Assembly: GCA_027858355.1 (NCBI GenBank)
Contig: JAQICW010000399.1
Coordinates: 1 to 24,311, forward strand
From: Desulfobacula sp.
GTDB taxonomy: Bacteria; Desulfobacterota; Desulfobacteria; Desulfobacterales; Desulfobacteraceae
Direction: 5' to 3'
Length of the DNA stretch: 24,311 bases
Part shown: positions 9,048-15,954 of the stretch, piece after piece
Layout: every line of letters starts with the position of its first letter
Position numbering within the stretch: position 1 is the first letter of the stretch
Translations under genes and position numbers: made by a program
Notes under the pieces: model-generated
What the model saw: only the letters and a program-made list of their open reading frames with translations
Told to the model about the DNA's origin: nothing
The model's database searches: none

Positions 9048-9429
9048 TATTATTAATCCTTTTTATTATCTATAAACCTTGGATTTGCCATCCAGTCATA
9101 GCCAGTCGTTATCGTTAAAACATGTCGTTAAAGAGCAAAAGTCATACCAAGGCAGGACTGCTCTTATTTTTCACGGCAGAAATAACATCATTCACCATGA
9201 AAAACAAGCAATTAATAGTATTTACGATTCATTTTCTGTTCTAGGGAGACAATCATTTCAGAAGAATTATACGGATGTACAGACAGACAAGGTCGCAAAT
9301 TTAAAACCTTTATTGAATGAATAATCGCATGATTGCAACCTGGCAGGATAGTCCTGAGAAATTACTATTCTCCAGCCCTTTGATGTTTTTAAAATTTGTC
9401 CTTCTAACTGAAGAAAACAATTATCCAGC
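9048..9429. other. 382-nt gap between the two Hdr-Met modules
   Basis: No convincing gene is seen in this interval. Frames crossing it lack a supported start and do not resemble any family I know. It contains a hairpin at 9131-9165 and three CGTTA repeats at about 9107-9130 (plus-strand reading). It probably holds the control region of module B, but I could not assign a clear -35/-10 or -24/-12 element. Confidence 0.5.
9131..9165. other. Imperfect hairpin in the inter-module gap
   Basis: AAGAGC (9131-9136) pairs with GCTCTT (9160-9165), and AGTC (9140-9143) pairs with GACT (9156-9159), with a 3-nt bulge and a 12-nt loop. Read on the plus strand, ATTTTTC follows it. Read on the minus strand, only a short TTTAA follows. 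It may be a weak terminator or leader structure ahead of module B. Confidence 0.35.
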
Positions 9430-9624
9430 TCATGAAAAGCCTTTAGAAGAGCTTGTGGCACATTTGCCCAAACTATTGCTTCCCATAAAGCTTGACACAC
9501 TCATTTTTTTACCCACATCCTTACTTTTACATTCAGGACAGGAAATATTTTTGTCTTCACCGGTAAAAACCAGTTTTTCAAATTCTTTTTTACATTGATT
9601 GCATTGATACTCAAAAATGGGCAT
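9430..9624 (-). CDS. FmdB-family small zinc-ribbon protein
   Basis: This 64-aa protein starts with MPIFEYQCNQC, the typical N-terminus of FmdB-family zinc ribbons. Two CxxC pairs are visible (Cys8/Cys11 and Cys29/Cys32, the latter as CPEC), followed by a Ser/Gly-rich tail. The family is widespread. It was named for a gene near formamidase and amidase operons, and its role is mostly unknown; regulatory or metal-related roles have been proposed. I chose ATG 9624 because AAGGA lies about 8 nt upstream and the family N-terminus begins exactly there; a longer frame to 9732 would run into metF. It is the last gene of module A, 31 nt after metF. Confidence 0.85.
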   Translation of the reverse strand: MPIFEYQCNQCKKEFEKLVFTGEDKNISCPECKSKDVGKKMSVSSFMGSNSLGKCATSSSKGFS

Positions 9625-9655
9625 GGGCCTATCCTTTTTCATAAATAATAATTTT

Positions 9656-10555
9656 TTACTTGTGTTTGATACCAGCTTGTTCAAGGATATCAGGGACAAC
9701 ATCAGTCCAGCCAAGGGGCATGATATGAACACCCTGTACCATGTGTTTGACTTTTTTAATAAACTGGCCGGTCATTTCGGCCGCTTTTTTCTTTTGATCT
9801 TCCCTGGCAACCGATCCGATTTCATCGATCCATTCATCCGGGACATGAATTCCAGATACATTTTTATTCATAAATCTTCCCATTTGAGGGGTTTTAAGTA
9901 TAACAAACCCAACCTGTATGGGGCAATTGAATTTTTCAGCTTTTTTAATAAAATTTTCAAAAATTTTAAAATCATAAACTGCCTGGGTTTGAAAAAATTG
10001 TGCACCGGCATCAATTTTCTTTTTCATTTTCATCAATTGCAGCTCAATTGGGTCTGAATTGGGATTAACAACTGCGCCAAAGGCCATATCAAGGTAATTT
10101 TCAATCCGACTTCCTGAAATATCATAGCCTCTTTTAAGACCTTTTGCCATATCTATCAATTGAACTGAGTCAAGGTCAAACACGGGTTTTGCTTCCTTGT
10201 GATCACCCAGCTGGATATGGTCTCCGGTTAACAATAGAACATTATCAATGCCCAGAGAATAGGCAGTGAGCAGGTCAGACTGCAATGCCAGTCGGTTTCT
10301 ATCCCTACAGGTAAGCTGATACACAGGTTCCACTCCATTTGCTTTCAACCGCACACTTGCAGCAAGAGACCCAAGTCTCATGACGGCAGACTGGTTATCC
10401 GTTACATTTACGGCATGGACATGCTGGTTAAGTTGAAGCGCTTCAATAGCACAGGATGGTTCTATACTTTTATCTCTGTGAATAGCGCCTTTAATGGGTC
10501 CTACTTCGCCGGTAATTACAAATTCACCCTTATCAAATAAGGTTGTCAGTTTCAT
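9656..10555 (-). CDS. metF: Methylenetetrahydrofolate reductase, MetF (module A)
   Basis: This is a 299-aa MetF of the short, MetV-partnered type. Seen: Glu17 in TGEVGP at the catalytic position, AVNVTDNQ, CRDRNRLA, LTGDH with the folate-contacting Asp, and FFQTQAVYD. All the signature positions agree with the MetF at 2997-3920, so this copy should be catalytically competent for the methylene-THF/methyl-THF couple. The start ATG 10555 has AAGGA upstream. It lies 88 nt after metV (10644-11363) rather than overlapping it, unlike the module B pair. The gap contains a small GTTGAT/ATCAAC hairpin (10594-10609). Confidence 0.92.
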   Translation of the reverse strand: MKLTTLFDKGEFVITGEVGPIKGAIHRDKSIEPSCAIEALQLNQHVHAVNVTDNQSAVMRLGSLAASVRLKANGVEPVYQLTCRDRNRLALQSDLLTAYSLGIDNVLLLTGDHIQLGDHKEAKPVFDLDSVQLIDMAKGLKRGYDISGSRIENYLDMAFGAVVNPNSDPIELQLMKMKKKIDAGAQFFQTQAVYDFKIFENFIKKAEKFNCPIQVGFVILKTPQMGRFMNKNVSGIHVPDEWIDEIGSVAREDQKKKAAEMTGQFIKKVKHMVQGVHIMPLGWTDVVPDILEQAGIKHK

Positions 10556-10643
10556 TGTTGAATTCCTTAAAAATTATATAGTTGTGCAATGTTGTTGATT
10601 AAAATCAACTGGTTTGTTTGGGTTTAAATTTTGATATTACCGG

Positions 10644-11363
10644 TTAATCCTGATTGCTGACAGTGACCTTACCGCCGATGGAACAGAATGTGGCTTCCGT
10701 CGGACTGACCTCAAGGGTTCGCGGGCGACTCCATTTTGAATTTTTCTTTGCCGGTTGATAGGCATCAAGAAGGTCAAGACGTCCCAGTTTTTTAAGACGT
10801 TCATAAATCAGTATCCAACCGCATGGACGGTCTGGATCTACTTCACAATGACCGTTTTCAGCACCGCCACAGGGGCCATTCAACAATTGTTTGGCACAAA
10901 GGGTCATGGGACACAACCCTCCTGTGAATTCAATGATACAATCTCCACACAGGGAACAATATTCTTCAATATGTGTATCTGAAACAGTTTCTCCACCGAA
11001 AACTGTATCGCAACCGGGATGAACCATGCCGCCGTCTGTTGCATCAATCACCGTGTGAACACCTTGGCCGCAGGCAAGAACAAGAAAAGAATCTGCCTTT
11101 TTCACTTCTTCTGGGTGATCTTCCATGAGTACTTTGCGGGTATGGGAAAGCTTACACAATGACATGCCCTGGGGCCCTGGTACGGTATACCCGACAACTT
11201 CAACGCCCCTGTCAGTCAATCTTTTTGCCATCATTTTGGTTTCAGCTTCTCCCCCGGAATAGCATTTCCAGGCGCAATTGTTACATCCGACAACAAAGAC
11301 TTTTTCACCGGGTTGAATATATTTGATTATTTCTTTTATTGGTTTTTGAATGGTTGCGTGCAC
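10644..11363 (-). CDS. metV: MetV, partner subunit of methylene-THF reductase (module A)
   Basis: This 239-aa MetV paralogue begins with the same IKEIIKYI block as the module B copy. Seen: GCNNCAWKC (Cys27, Cys30, Cys34), the ACGQGV loop (where module B has ACGCGV, so one Cys is lost), CSLCGDC, GGLCPMTLCAKQLLNGPCGG and CGW near the end. A C-terminal extension of about 25 residues containing one Cys (TFCSIGGK) is absent from module B MetV. The start is GTG at 11363, with AGGA about 9 nt upstream. It sits 5 nt after the unknown gene 11369-12091 and before metF, consistent with a MetV-MetF complex fed by HdrABC. Confidence 0.9.
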   Translation of the reverse strand: MHATIQKPIKEIIKYIQPGEKVFVVGCNNCAWKCYSGGEAETKMMAKRLTDRGVEVVGYTVPGPQGMSLCKLSHTRKVLMEDHPEEVKKADSFLVLACGQGVHTVIDATDGGMVHPGCDTVFGGETVSDTHIEEYCSLCGDCIIEFTGGLCPMTLCAKQLLNGPCGGAENGHCEVDPDRPCGWILIYERLKKLGRLDLLDAYQPAKKNSKWSRPRTLEVSPTEATFCSIGGKVTVSNQD

Positions 11364-11368
11364 GTTAT

Positions 11369-12091
11369 TTATCCTAAATTAAAAAAACTACTTTTATATT
11401 GAATTTTTGAATCATCAAATTCGTTAAATAATATTTTTAAACGCTCATTGGCAGTCTGGATGGCAATAGGTTTTTCTTCAGTCTCATTATTGGTTTGAAA
11501 ACAGGCAAGACACCTTTGGAACTGGTTCTTTTTTCCCAGGGTGATGATATTAAAATCAGCCATGAGAAAGGTTTGTTCATTTCTCTGATTTGCAAAATGT
11601 TCAACATCCGGAATAATCTCAAGGTCAATTTGTACCGCAACATTATTGCCTTCTTTTGCAATGTTGATATAATCATGGATGGTAAGAATACCGCCTGTGG
11701 CCTCATCTTTTTCCAGATCAATCCCGTCATATTTGACAAGCATATCCTCAAGGCTGAAAAAATTTTCTTTGACTGCAATTCCCGCATCCAGCAATTTTTT
11801 ATAATCTCTTTTCAGATACCGGTTGGCAATCATTACAGCCTGGGATACGTGGGGGCAGAGATTATTAGGACATCCCCTGGCATAGCATTTTCTAAAAATA
11901 TATTCTTTAGAGCCGATAGTCCCAAAATATTTGCAAAGAAAAACATAAGCCTGGAATTCTATGTTGCCATGGGCAAAATCAACCGGAACGATCTCAAACA
12001 TGGTATCACATGTGATATCCTCACCATTTTTAATAAGGTTGATAAGGTCTGTTATCCTATGGGGTGGTTTGTTGATTGATGAATTGCTCAT
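11369..12091 (-). CDS. Cys-rich protein of unknown function (240 aa)
   Basis: I do not recognise this family. The first half has Cys28, Cys53 and a cluster Cys69-x4-Cys74-x4-Cys79-Pro-His81 (CYARGCPNNLCPH). A late pair, CLAC (Cys194/Cys197), follows. Together these could bind an Fe-S cluster or zinc. No membrane helix, signal peptide or flavin motif is visible. ATG 12091 is preferred to GTG 12100 because AAAGGGTGA is placed correctly for the ATG. It lies between the DsrE-like gene and metV with a 5-nt gap, so it is probably a component or accessory of the same complex. A redox subunit linking Hdr to MetV is one guess, with no direct support. Confidence 0.7.
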   Translation of the reverse strand: MSNSSINKPPHRITDLINLIKNGEDITCDTMFEIVPVDFAHGNIEFQAYVFLCKYFGTIGSKEYIFRKCYARGCPNNLCPHVSQAVMIANRYLKRDYKKLLDAGIAVKENFFSLEDMLVKYDGIDLEKDEATGGILTIHDYINIAKEGNNVAVQIDLEIIPDVEHFANQRNEQTFLMADFNIITLGKKNQFQRCLACFQTNNETEEKPIAIQTANERLKILFNEFDDSKIQYKSSFFNLG

Positions 12092-12131
12092 TTTTTTCAC
12101 CCTTTCATGAATTTAAAATTGAAAGTTTATA

Positions 12132-12506
12132 TTAGAAGGTTAATTGTTTATCAGATTCAATTATAGCCATATTCAGTGATGTTCCTGTGGCAAGTTCGAC
12201 ACCTGCTATAAAATCTGATAATTCCATATTTCTTTCTTCAATACAGGGTTTGCATACAAGGAGTTTTCCCTCAAATTCCAAAAAATCACTGATCAGTTTT
12301 GATATAGGAGCAAAGCCTCCTACTTCAGGCACATGGTCTGTATAGCCTTTTAGCGCAAGGTATACTCCTTTACCCTGAAGGGCAACGGTTGTGTCTATAT
12401 CAAGTGCGACGGCAGCGCCTGCCATTGCAAAACAGATGGCCGCTTTTTCACAATCTTCTCCGCCATGAGTACAAAAATAAATTATTTTTTCTACTTTTTC
12501 AGCCAT
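12132..12506 (-). CDS. DsrE-like sulfur-relay family protein
   Basis: This 124-aa protein has the DsrE/DsrF-like fold signature: an N-terminal strand (KIIYFCTHGGED), a helix rich in Ala (AAICFAMAGAAVALD), then TVALQGKGVYLAL and the late strand KLLVCKPCIEERNM. DsrE relatives carry persulfide sulfur on a conserved Cys near the end of that strand; Cys85 and Cys88 sit there. Three more cysteines (12, 19, 25) lie in the N-terminal part. It is followed by the Cys-rich unknown and preceded by hdrB. With tusA in the same operon, it suggests sulfur transfer next to an Hdr complex, as in the sHdr system of sulfur oxidisers. A non-sulfur role (predicted peroxiredoxin-like) is possible. Confidence 0.75.
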   Translation of the reverse strand: MAEKVEKIIYFCTHGGEDCEKAAICFAMAGAAVALDIDTTVALQGKGVYLALKGYTDHVPEVGGFAPISKLISDFLEFEGKLLVCKPCIEERNMELSDFIAGVELATGTSLNMAIIESDKQLTF

Positions 12507-12549
12507 TTTCTTTTCCTTTAATTTAATGGTTTATAATTTGTTTGAATAA

Positions 12550-13476
12550 TTAAATATGTCTAACAAGTAAAGTGCTTAAGTCTTCGACATCAGCACCGGA
12601 TTTTTTAAGATTCCCAAGACAGATGGGACAATAGGCTATGATTGGTTTCCCCGGTTCCTCCAATTCTTTAGCTCTTTTTTCCATGATTTCATTGGAAAGA
12701 CTGGGAGAAATGGATTCAGCAGGTCCACCGCAGCAGCTTGTAAATTCACCCTGGTTTCGGATGTTTGATACGCTTATTCCCAAATTGGTCAGCGCTTTTC
12801 TGGCTATATCCGAGACTTGAAGATATCTGCCAAAAAAACACGGATCATGGAGTGTGACCTGAAGACCACAGTCTTTTGGCTCAAGATCAAGGAGTTCAAA
12901 ATAGGGTTTTACGTCAAAGCTGATCCCTGTATATTTGGGGAAAAGTTCTTTTAATGCATATGCCGTATGGGGATCAACCGTAATGATTTTTTTTATTCCG
13001 GCTTTTTGAAGTTTTTGGGCAATTTTTTTTGCATGGGCCACAAAGCCTTTCTGGTCACCCATATCATAAAGTAGAATGCCGGAGTAATTATCCAGATCAG
13101 GTCTATAACCAAAATTTACGTTTGATTTTTGAAGAAGCAAAGCAATGTTTTTCAGGGTTTGTCCGGCCTCTTTTTTTTCTTTTCCCGATGTCATCATGGC
13201 AAGGCCAATACCTGAAAGATAGGCAGGAACATATCTGGCATATTTTAAAGCACCCGCCATTTTAGTGCCTTCATATTTTTCAAGATATTGAGTCGATTTT
13301 TCGATAAACGGAGTAAACTGGTACATCAGCCCTGTGAACAATAGATATTCGCCTTCTTTCGGCAGAGTGAGGTCCTTGAACCATTTGTTTACCATAAATT
13401 TTGGGATACCAAAAGGGCTTTTTGTCTGTTTTACATTGGCGGCAAGAACTTCGATTATATCTCTGGGATTAAACAT
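12550..13476 (-). CDS. hdrB: HdrB-like subunit with one CCG domain intact
   Basis: This 308-aa protein is the CCG-domain subunit of an Hdr complex. Known HdrB proteins bind two non-cubane [4Fe-4S] clusters that reduce disulfides. Here the C-terminal CCG motif is complete: Cys213 (LHDPC), Cys248-Cys249 (SCCGGP) and Cys283/Cys286 (CPIC). The N-terminal CCG domain is recognisable by shape but lacks its cysteines: FTGLMY where a Cys is expected, DNYSGILLYDMG where CCG is expected, and VDPHTAY where CxxC is expected. One cluster only is therefore predicted. The start ATG 13476 has GGAGG upstream, and the gene follows hdrC with a 3-nt gap. GlpC/HdrD-like alternatives exist, but the pairing with hdrC favours HdrB. 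Confidence 0.88.
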   Translation of the reverse strand: MFNPRDIIEVLAANVKQTKSPFGIPKFMVNKWFKDLTLPKEGEYLLFTGLMYQFTPFIEKSTQYLEKYEGTKMAGALKYARYVPAYLSGIGLAMMTSGKEKKEAGQTLKNIALLLQKSNVNFGYRPDLDNYSGILLYDMGDQKGFVAHAKKIAQKLQKAGIKKIITVDPHTAYALKELFPKYTGISFDVKPYFELLDLEPKDCGLQVTLHDPCFFGRYLQVSDIARKALTNLGISVSNIRNQGEFTSCCGGPAESISPSLSNEIMEKRAKELEEPGKPIIAYCPICLGNLKKSGADVEDLSTLLVRHI

Positions 13477-13479
13477 GGT

Positions 13480-13779
13480 TTATGACCTCCAGTTTGCAAC
13501 AACAAATCGTTTCAGACCCAGAATAATTTCACCAGGGTCTGCCTCTCTCGGGCAGGTATGGGTACACAGGCCGCAGTGAAGGCACCGCCAGAGTTCATCG
13601 GAATTTTCAAGAATTTTTTCTCTGGCCCCCACCTGGATATATCGAATCATTCTCCTGGGAAAATTATCATGGACAAGAGGGCAGATAGCGGCACATGTTC
13701 CGCAGTTAAAACACTCAAGAGCCTTGTCCTCACTATACTCTTTCAGCTCTTCTGCAAAATCTAAGCTTATAGAACTCAT
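13480..13779 (-). CDS. hdrC: HdrC, two-[4Fe-4S] ferredoxin-like subunit
   Basis: This 99-aa protein has two cubane-cluster motifs, CFNCGTCAAICP and CLHCGLCTHTCP. HdrC relays electrons from HdrA to HdrB in the cytoplasmic complex. I chose ATG 13779 over an in-frame start at 13818: AGAGG lies about 6 nt upstream of it, and the longer form would overlap the previous gene by 38 nt and add a Lys-rich stretch with no family match. It starts one nucleotide after the winged-helix gene stop and is followed at once by hdrB, the usual CB order. Confidence 0.93.
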   Translation of the reverse strand: MSSISLDFAEELKEYSEDKALECFNCGTCAAICPLVHDNFPRRMIRYIQVGAREKILENSDELWRCLHCGLCTHTCPREADPGEIILGLKRFVVANWRS

Positions 13780-13780
13780 A

Positions 13781-14104
13781 TTAAACCTCTGCTTTTTCTT
13801 CGTTGTTTTCAGTTTCATTCAGAGAGTACTTAAAAAAGGCACCCTCTTTTTGGGCTTCAAGTATCTGCCCATATTTTTTCATGGTGGCAATATACCAGAG
13901 CGTTTGGTCTTTAGGCATATCAATCCCTTTTGCAATATCAGGGACGGTTGCCGACTTATCCTTTAAAAAGTCTTTGATCGCTTTTATGAATTTTTTCTGT
14001 GTTTTCATTGTTAATGACGCTTTGGCGATCAGATCTTTTCTTTGGGCGCGCAATTCTTTCATCGCCGCTTTTCTGGTCTCTTTGTCTTTGTCGTTTTCTG
14101 TCAT
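13781..14104 (-). CDS. Small winged-helix protein within the hdr operon
   Basis: This 107-aa protein has a charged Lys/Glu-rich N-terminal half (residues 1-45, probably helical) and a winged-helix-like C-terminal half: an initial helix, then TVPDIAKGIDMPKDQTLWYI as helix-turn-helix, then KKYGQILEAQKEGAFFKYSL as the wing. It has no cysteines, so it is not an electron carrier. It lies between the 603-aa HdrA gene and hdrC with tight spacing (1 nt before hdrC). DNA binding is possible, and so is a structural role, since winged-helix folds also serve as protein-docking modules. The function is unknown. ATG 14104 has AGGA upstream. Confidence 0.75.
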   Translation of the reverse strand: MTENDKDKETRKAAMKELRAQRKDLIAKASLTMKTQKKFIKAIKDFLKDKSATVPDIAKGIDMPKDQTLWYIATMKKYGQILEAQKEGAFFKYSLNETENNEEKAEV

Positions 14105-14140
14105 TTTTTTCTTCCTATTAAAAGAAGGTTTGTAAATTCT

Positions 14141-15952
14141 TCAGACACCAAATCCATCTGAAACAATGGCATCAACCATATCTTCATATTGTTTTAAGGC
14201 CCATCCGTTAATATCAATGGCTTTTTCCGGGCAGACGGCAGCACATGCCCCGCAGCCTAAGCACATGGCTGCAATTACCTGGGCTTTTTTAACGGATTTG
14301 CCGTCAATATTCATTTCTACAAGGCTTAAGGTACCTTCTTTAATACAGGCTTCCACACAGGCCCCATGACCCTGGCATTTATCAATATTGACTTCTGCTA
14401 CAAACGGTTCAAGCTCAATATATCCTTTGCTTAGCAGAGCGGATGCTTTTACTGCTGCAGCACCTGCCGCATTGCAGGTTTCACCTGTATCCATGGGAGC
14501 CTGGCAGGTACCGGCAAGGAAAATTCCGGTTATGGGAAATTCAACTGGTCTAAGTTTTGGATGAACTTCGAGAAGAAATTGATCTGTTCCAATGGGAAGC
14601 TTCATCATTGAGGCAATATCTGAAACATTATCCGGTTCAATTCCAGTGGCAAGCACCACAAGATCTGCCGGGACATCCATCTCTTCATTAAAGGTCAAGC
14701 TGTCTGTAATTTTGACCTTTAATGGGTACTCAGAATGACTGCTTTCACTCACAACAGGAGGGGCATCTGCTTCATACCGCATGAAAACAACTTTGTTTTT
14801 CGATGCTTGCTCATATAATTCTTCCTGTCCTCTGCCATAGGTTCTGATATCCCGGTACATTTCATAAATACCGGTTTCAGGGAATTTTTCCCTGATTTGA
14901 TTTGCTGCATTCAGTAATGCTGCACAACATGTTCTGGAACAATACTCATTGAGTTGTCCATTTTCTTTTGGCTGATGGATACCCGGTATCTGCCGGCTGC
15001 CCACGCAATGAATCATGACCATGTTTTTAATACGTTTTCCGTTAACCTCAAGGCTTGATCCGGATGATTTATTTTCTTTTAACAGGGTAATCAAATCTTG
15101 AAGGGTAATAACTTGTTCATGCTGACCAAAACCGAATTCTCCATGAAAGGGTGTATAGGAAACCGATCCTGTTGCCATAACAATGGCACCGGTATCTATA
15201 GTGAATTTTGTTTCTTTTTCATCTTGATTTTGATTACTTGATTTTTTTGTAACATTCAGGCGAAAGTTGCCCACATATCCTTCTATATTTTCGATTTTAC
15301 TATCTTTATGAATCGTGATGGATTTATGGTTAACCACCTGATCCAAGAGTTCTTTGAGTATATCGGATGCTTTTTCTCCAAAAGGGGCGAGTCTGCCAAG
15401 TGTGTTGAGACGTCCACCAAGGATTGATGATTTTTCAATAAGTGTGACCTCAATTCCTTTTTGAGCGATATCCAGTGCGGTTTTAATACCGGCGATGCCA
15501 CCTCCGATAACCGTTGTATGCTTTTTGGCTTCAACACGAATCGGCTCTAAAGGTTTGAGTAATTTTGACTTGGCAGAAGCCGCTGCAATAAGGAGGGTGG
15601 CCTTGTCTGTGGCAGTCTCTCCATGGTGGACCCAGCTGACCTGTTCCCTGATATTGGCATGGTCATAAATAAAGGGATTGGACCCCGCCCGATCAATTGC
15701 GCCTCTAAAGGTAGCTTCATGAAGGCTTGGTGCACAGGATGCCACAACTACCCGATCAATTTTACCACTTTTTAAATCCTCTATGATCATTTCCTGACCA
15801 GGATCGGAGCACATGAACATATTGGTTCTGGCTACGGTAACACCTGGCATTTTTTCAGCTCTGTTCCTGACTTCTTCAACATCAACATGATCAGAGATAT
15901 TTCCTCCGCAATAGCATATATAGACGCCGACTTTTTTATTATTTTCACTCAT
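14141..15952 (-). CDS. hdrA: HdrA/QmoB-like flavoprotein (603 aa)
   Basis: The domain order is an N-terminal HdrA segment with CYCGGN and VASCAPSLHE, a FAD-binding motif VIGGGIAG at about residue 148, the CVGSRQ and YCSRTCC segments, the YRDIRTYG motif, and a C-terminal double ferredoxin. In that ferredoxin the second motif is intact (Cys564, 567, 570, 574). The first reads CQGHGAC, with His529 where the second Cys ligand is expected. The protein lacks the ferredoxin insertion of classical HdrA and so corresponds to half 2 of the fused HdrA at 5054-8104. The gene starts 2 nt after the 431-aa gene with GGAG upstream, and the pair probably forms a heterodimer like QmoAB. A true QmoB is an alternative. 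Confidence 0.9.
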   Translation of the reverse strand: MSENNKKVGVYICYCGGNISDHVDVEEVRNRAEKMPGVTVARTNMFMCSDPGQEMIIEDLKSGKIDRVVVASCAPSLHEATFRGAIDRAGSNPFIYDHANIREQVSWVHHGETATDKATLLIAAASAKSKLLKPLEPIRVEAKKHTTVIGGGIAGIKTALDIAQKGIEVTLIEKSSILGGRLNTLGRLAPFGEKASDILKELLDQVVNHKSITIHKDSKIENIEGYVGNFRLNVTKKSSNQNQDEKETKFTIDTGAIVMATGSVSYTPFHGEFGFGQHEQVITLQDLITLLKENKSSGSSLEVNGKRIKNMVMIHCVGSRQIPGIHQPKENGQLNEYCSRTCCAALLNAANQIREKFPETGIYEMYRDIRTYGRGQEELYEQASKNKVVFMRYEADAPPVVSESSHSEYPLKVKITDSLTFNEEMDVPADLVVLATGIEPDNVSDIASMMKLPIGTDQFLLEVHPKLRPVEFPITGIFLAGTCQAPMDTGETCNAAGAAAVKASALLSKGYIELEPFVAEVNIDKCQGHGACVEACIKEGTLSLVEMNIDGKSVKKAQVIAAMCLGCGACAAVCPEKAIDINGWALKQYEDMVDAIVSDGFGV

Positions 15953-15954
15953 CT

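Noticed and set aside
9079..9324. 81-codon plus-strand frame in the inter-module gap
   Set aside because: TTG start, no ribosome binding site, opposite strand to the block and no recognisable motif.
9048..9429. Sigma-54 promoter for module B
   Set aside because: TGGC-type sequences occur in the minus-strand reading, but none has GC at the required -12 spacing.
9267..9500. 77-codon minus-strand frame overlapping the FmdB-like gene
   Set aside because: It overlaps a well-supported gene, lacks a ribosome binding site and matches no family I know. The downstream part is slightly protein-like, but not enough to call.
13780..13818. Longer start for HdrC
   Set aside because: It would overlap the winged-helix gene by 38 nt and add a Lys-rich segment; ATG 13779 has a good AGAGG site.
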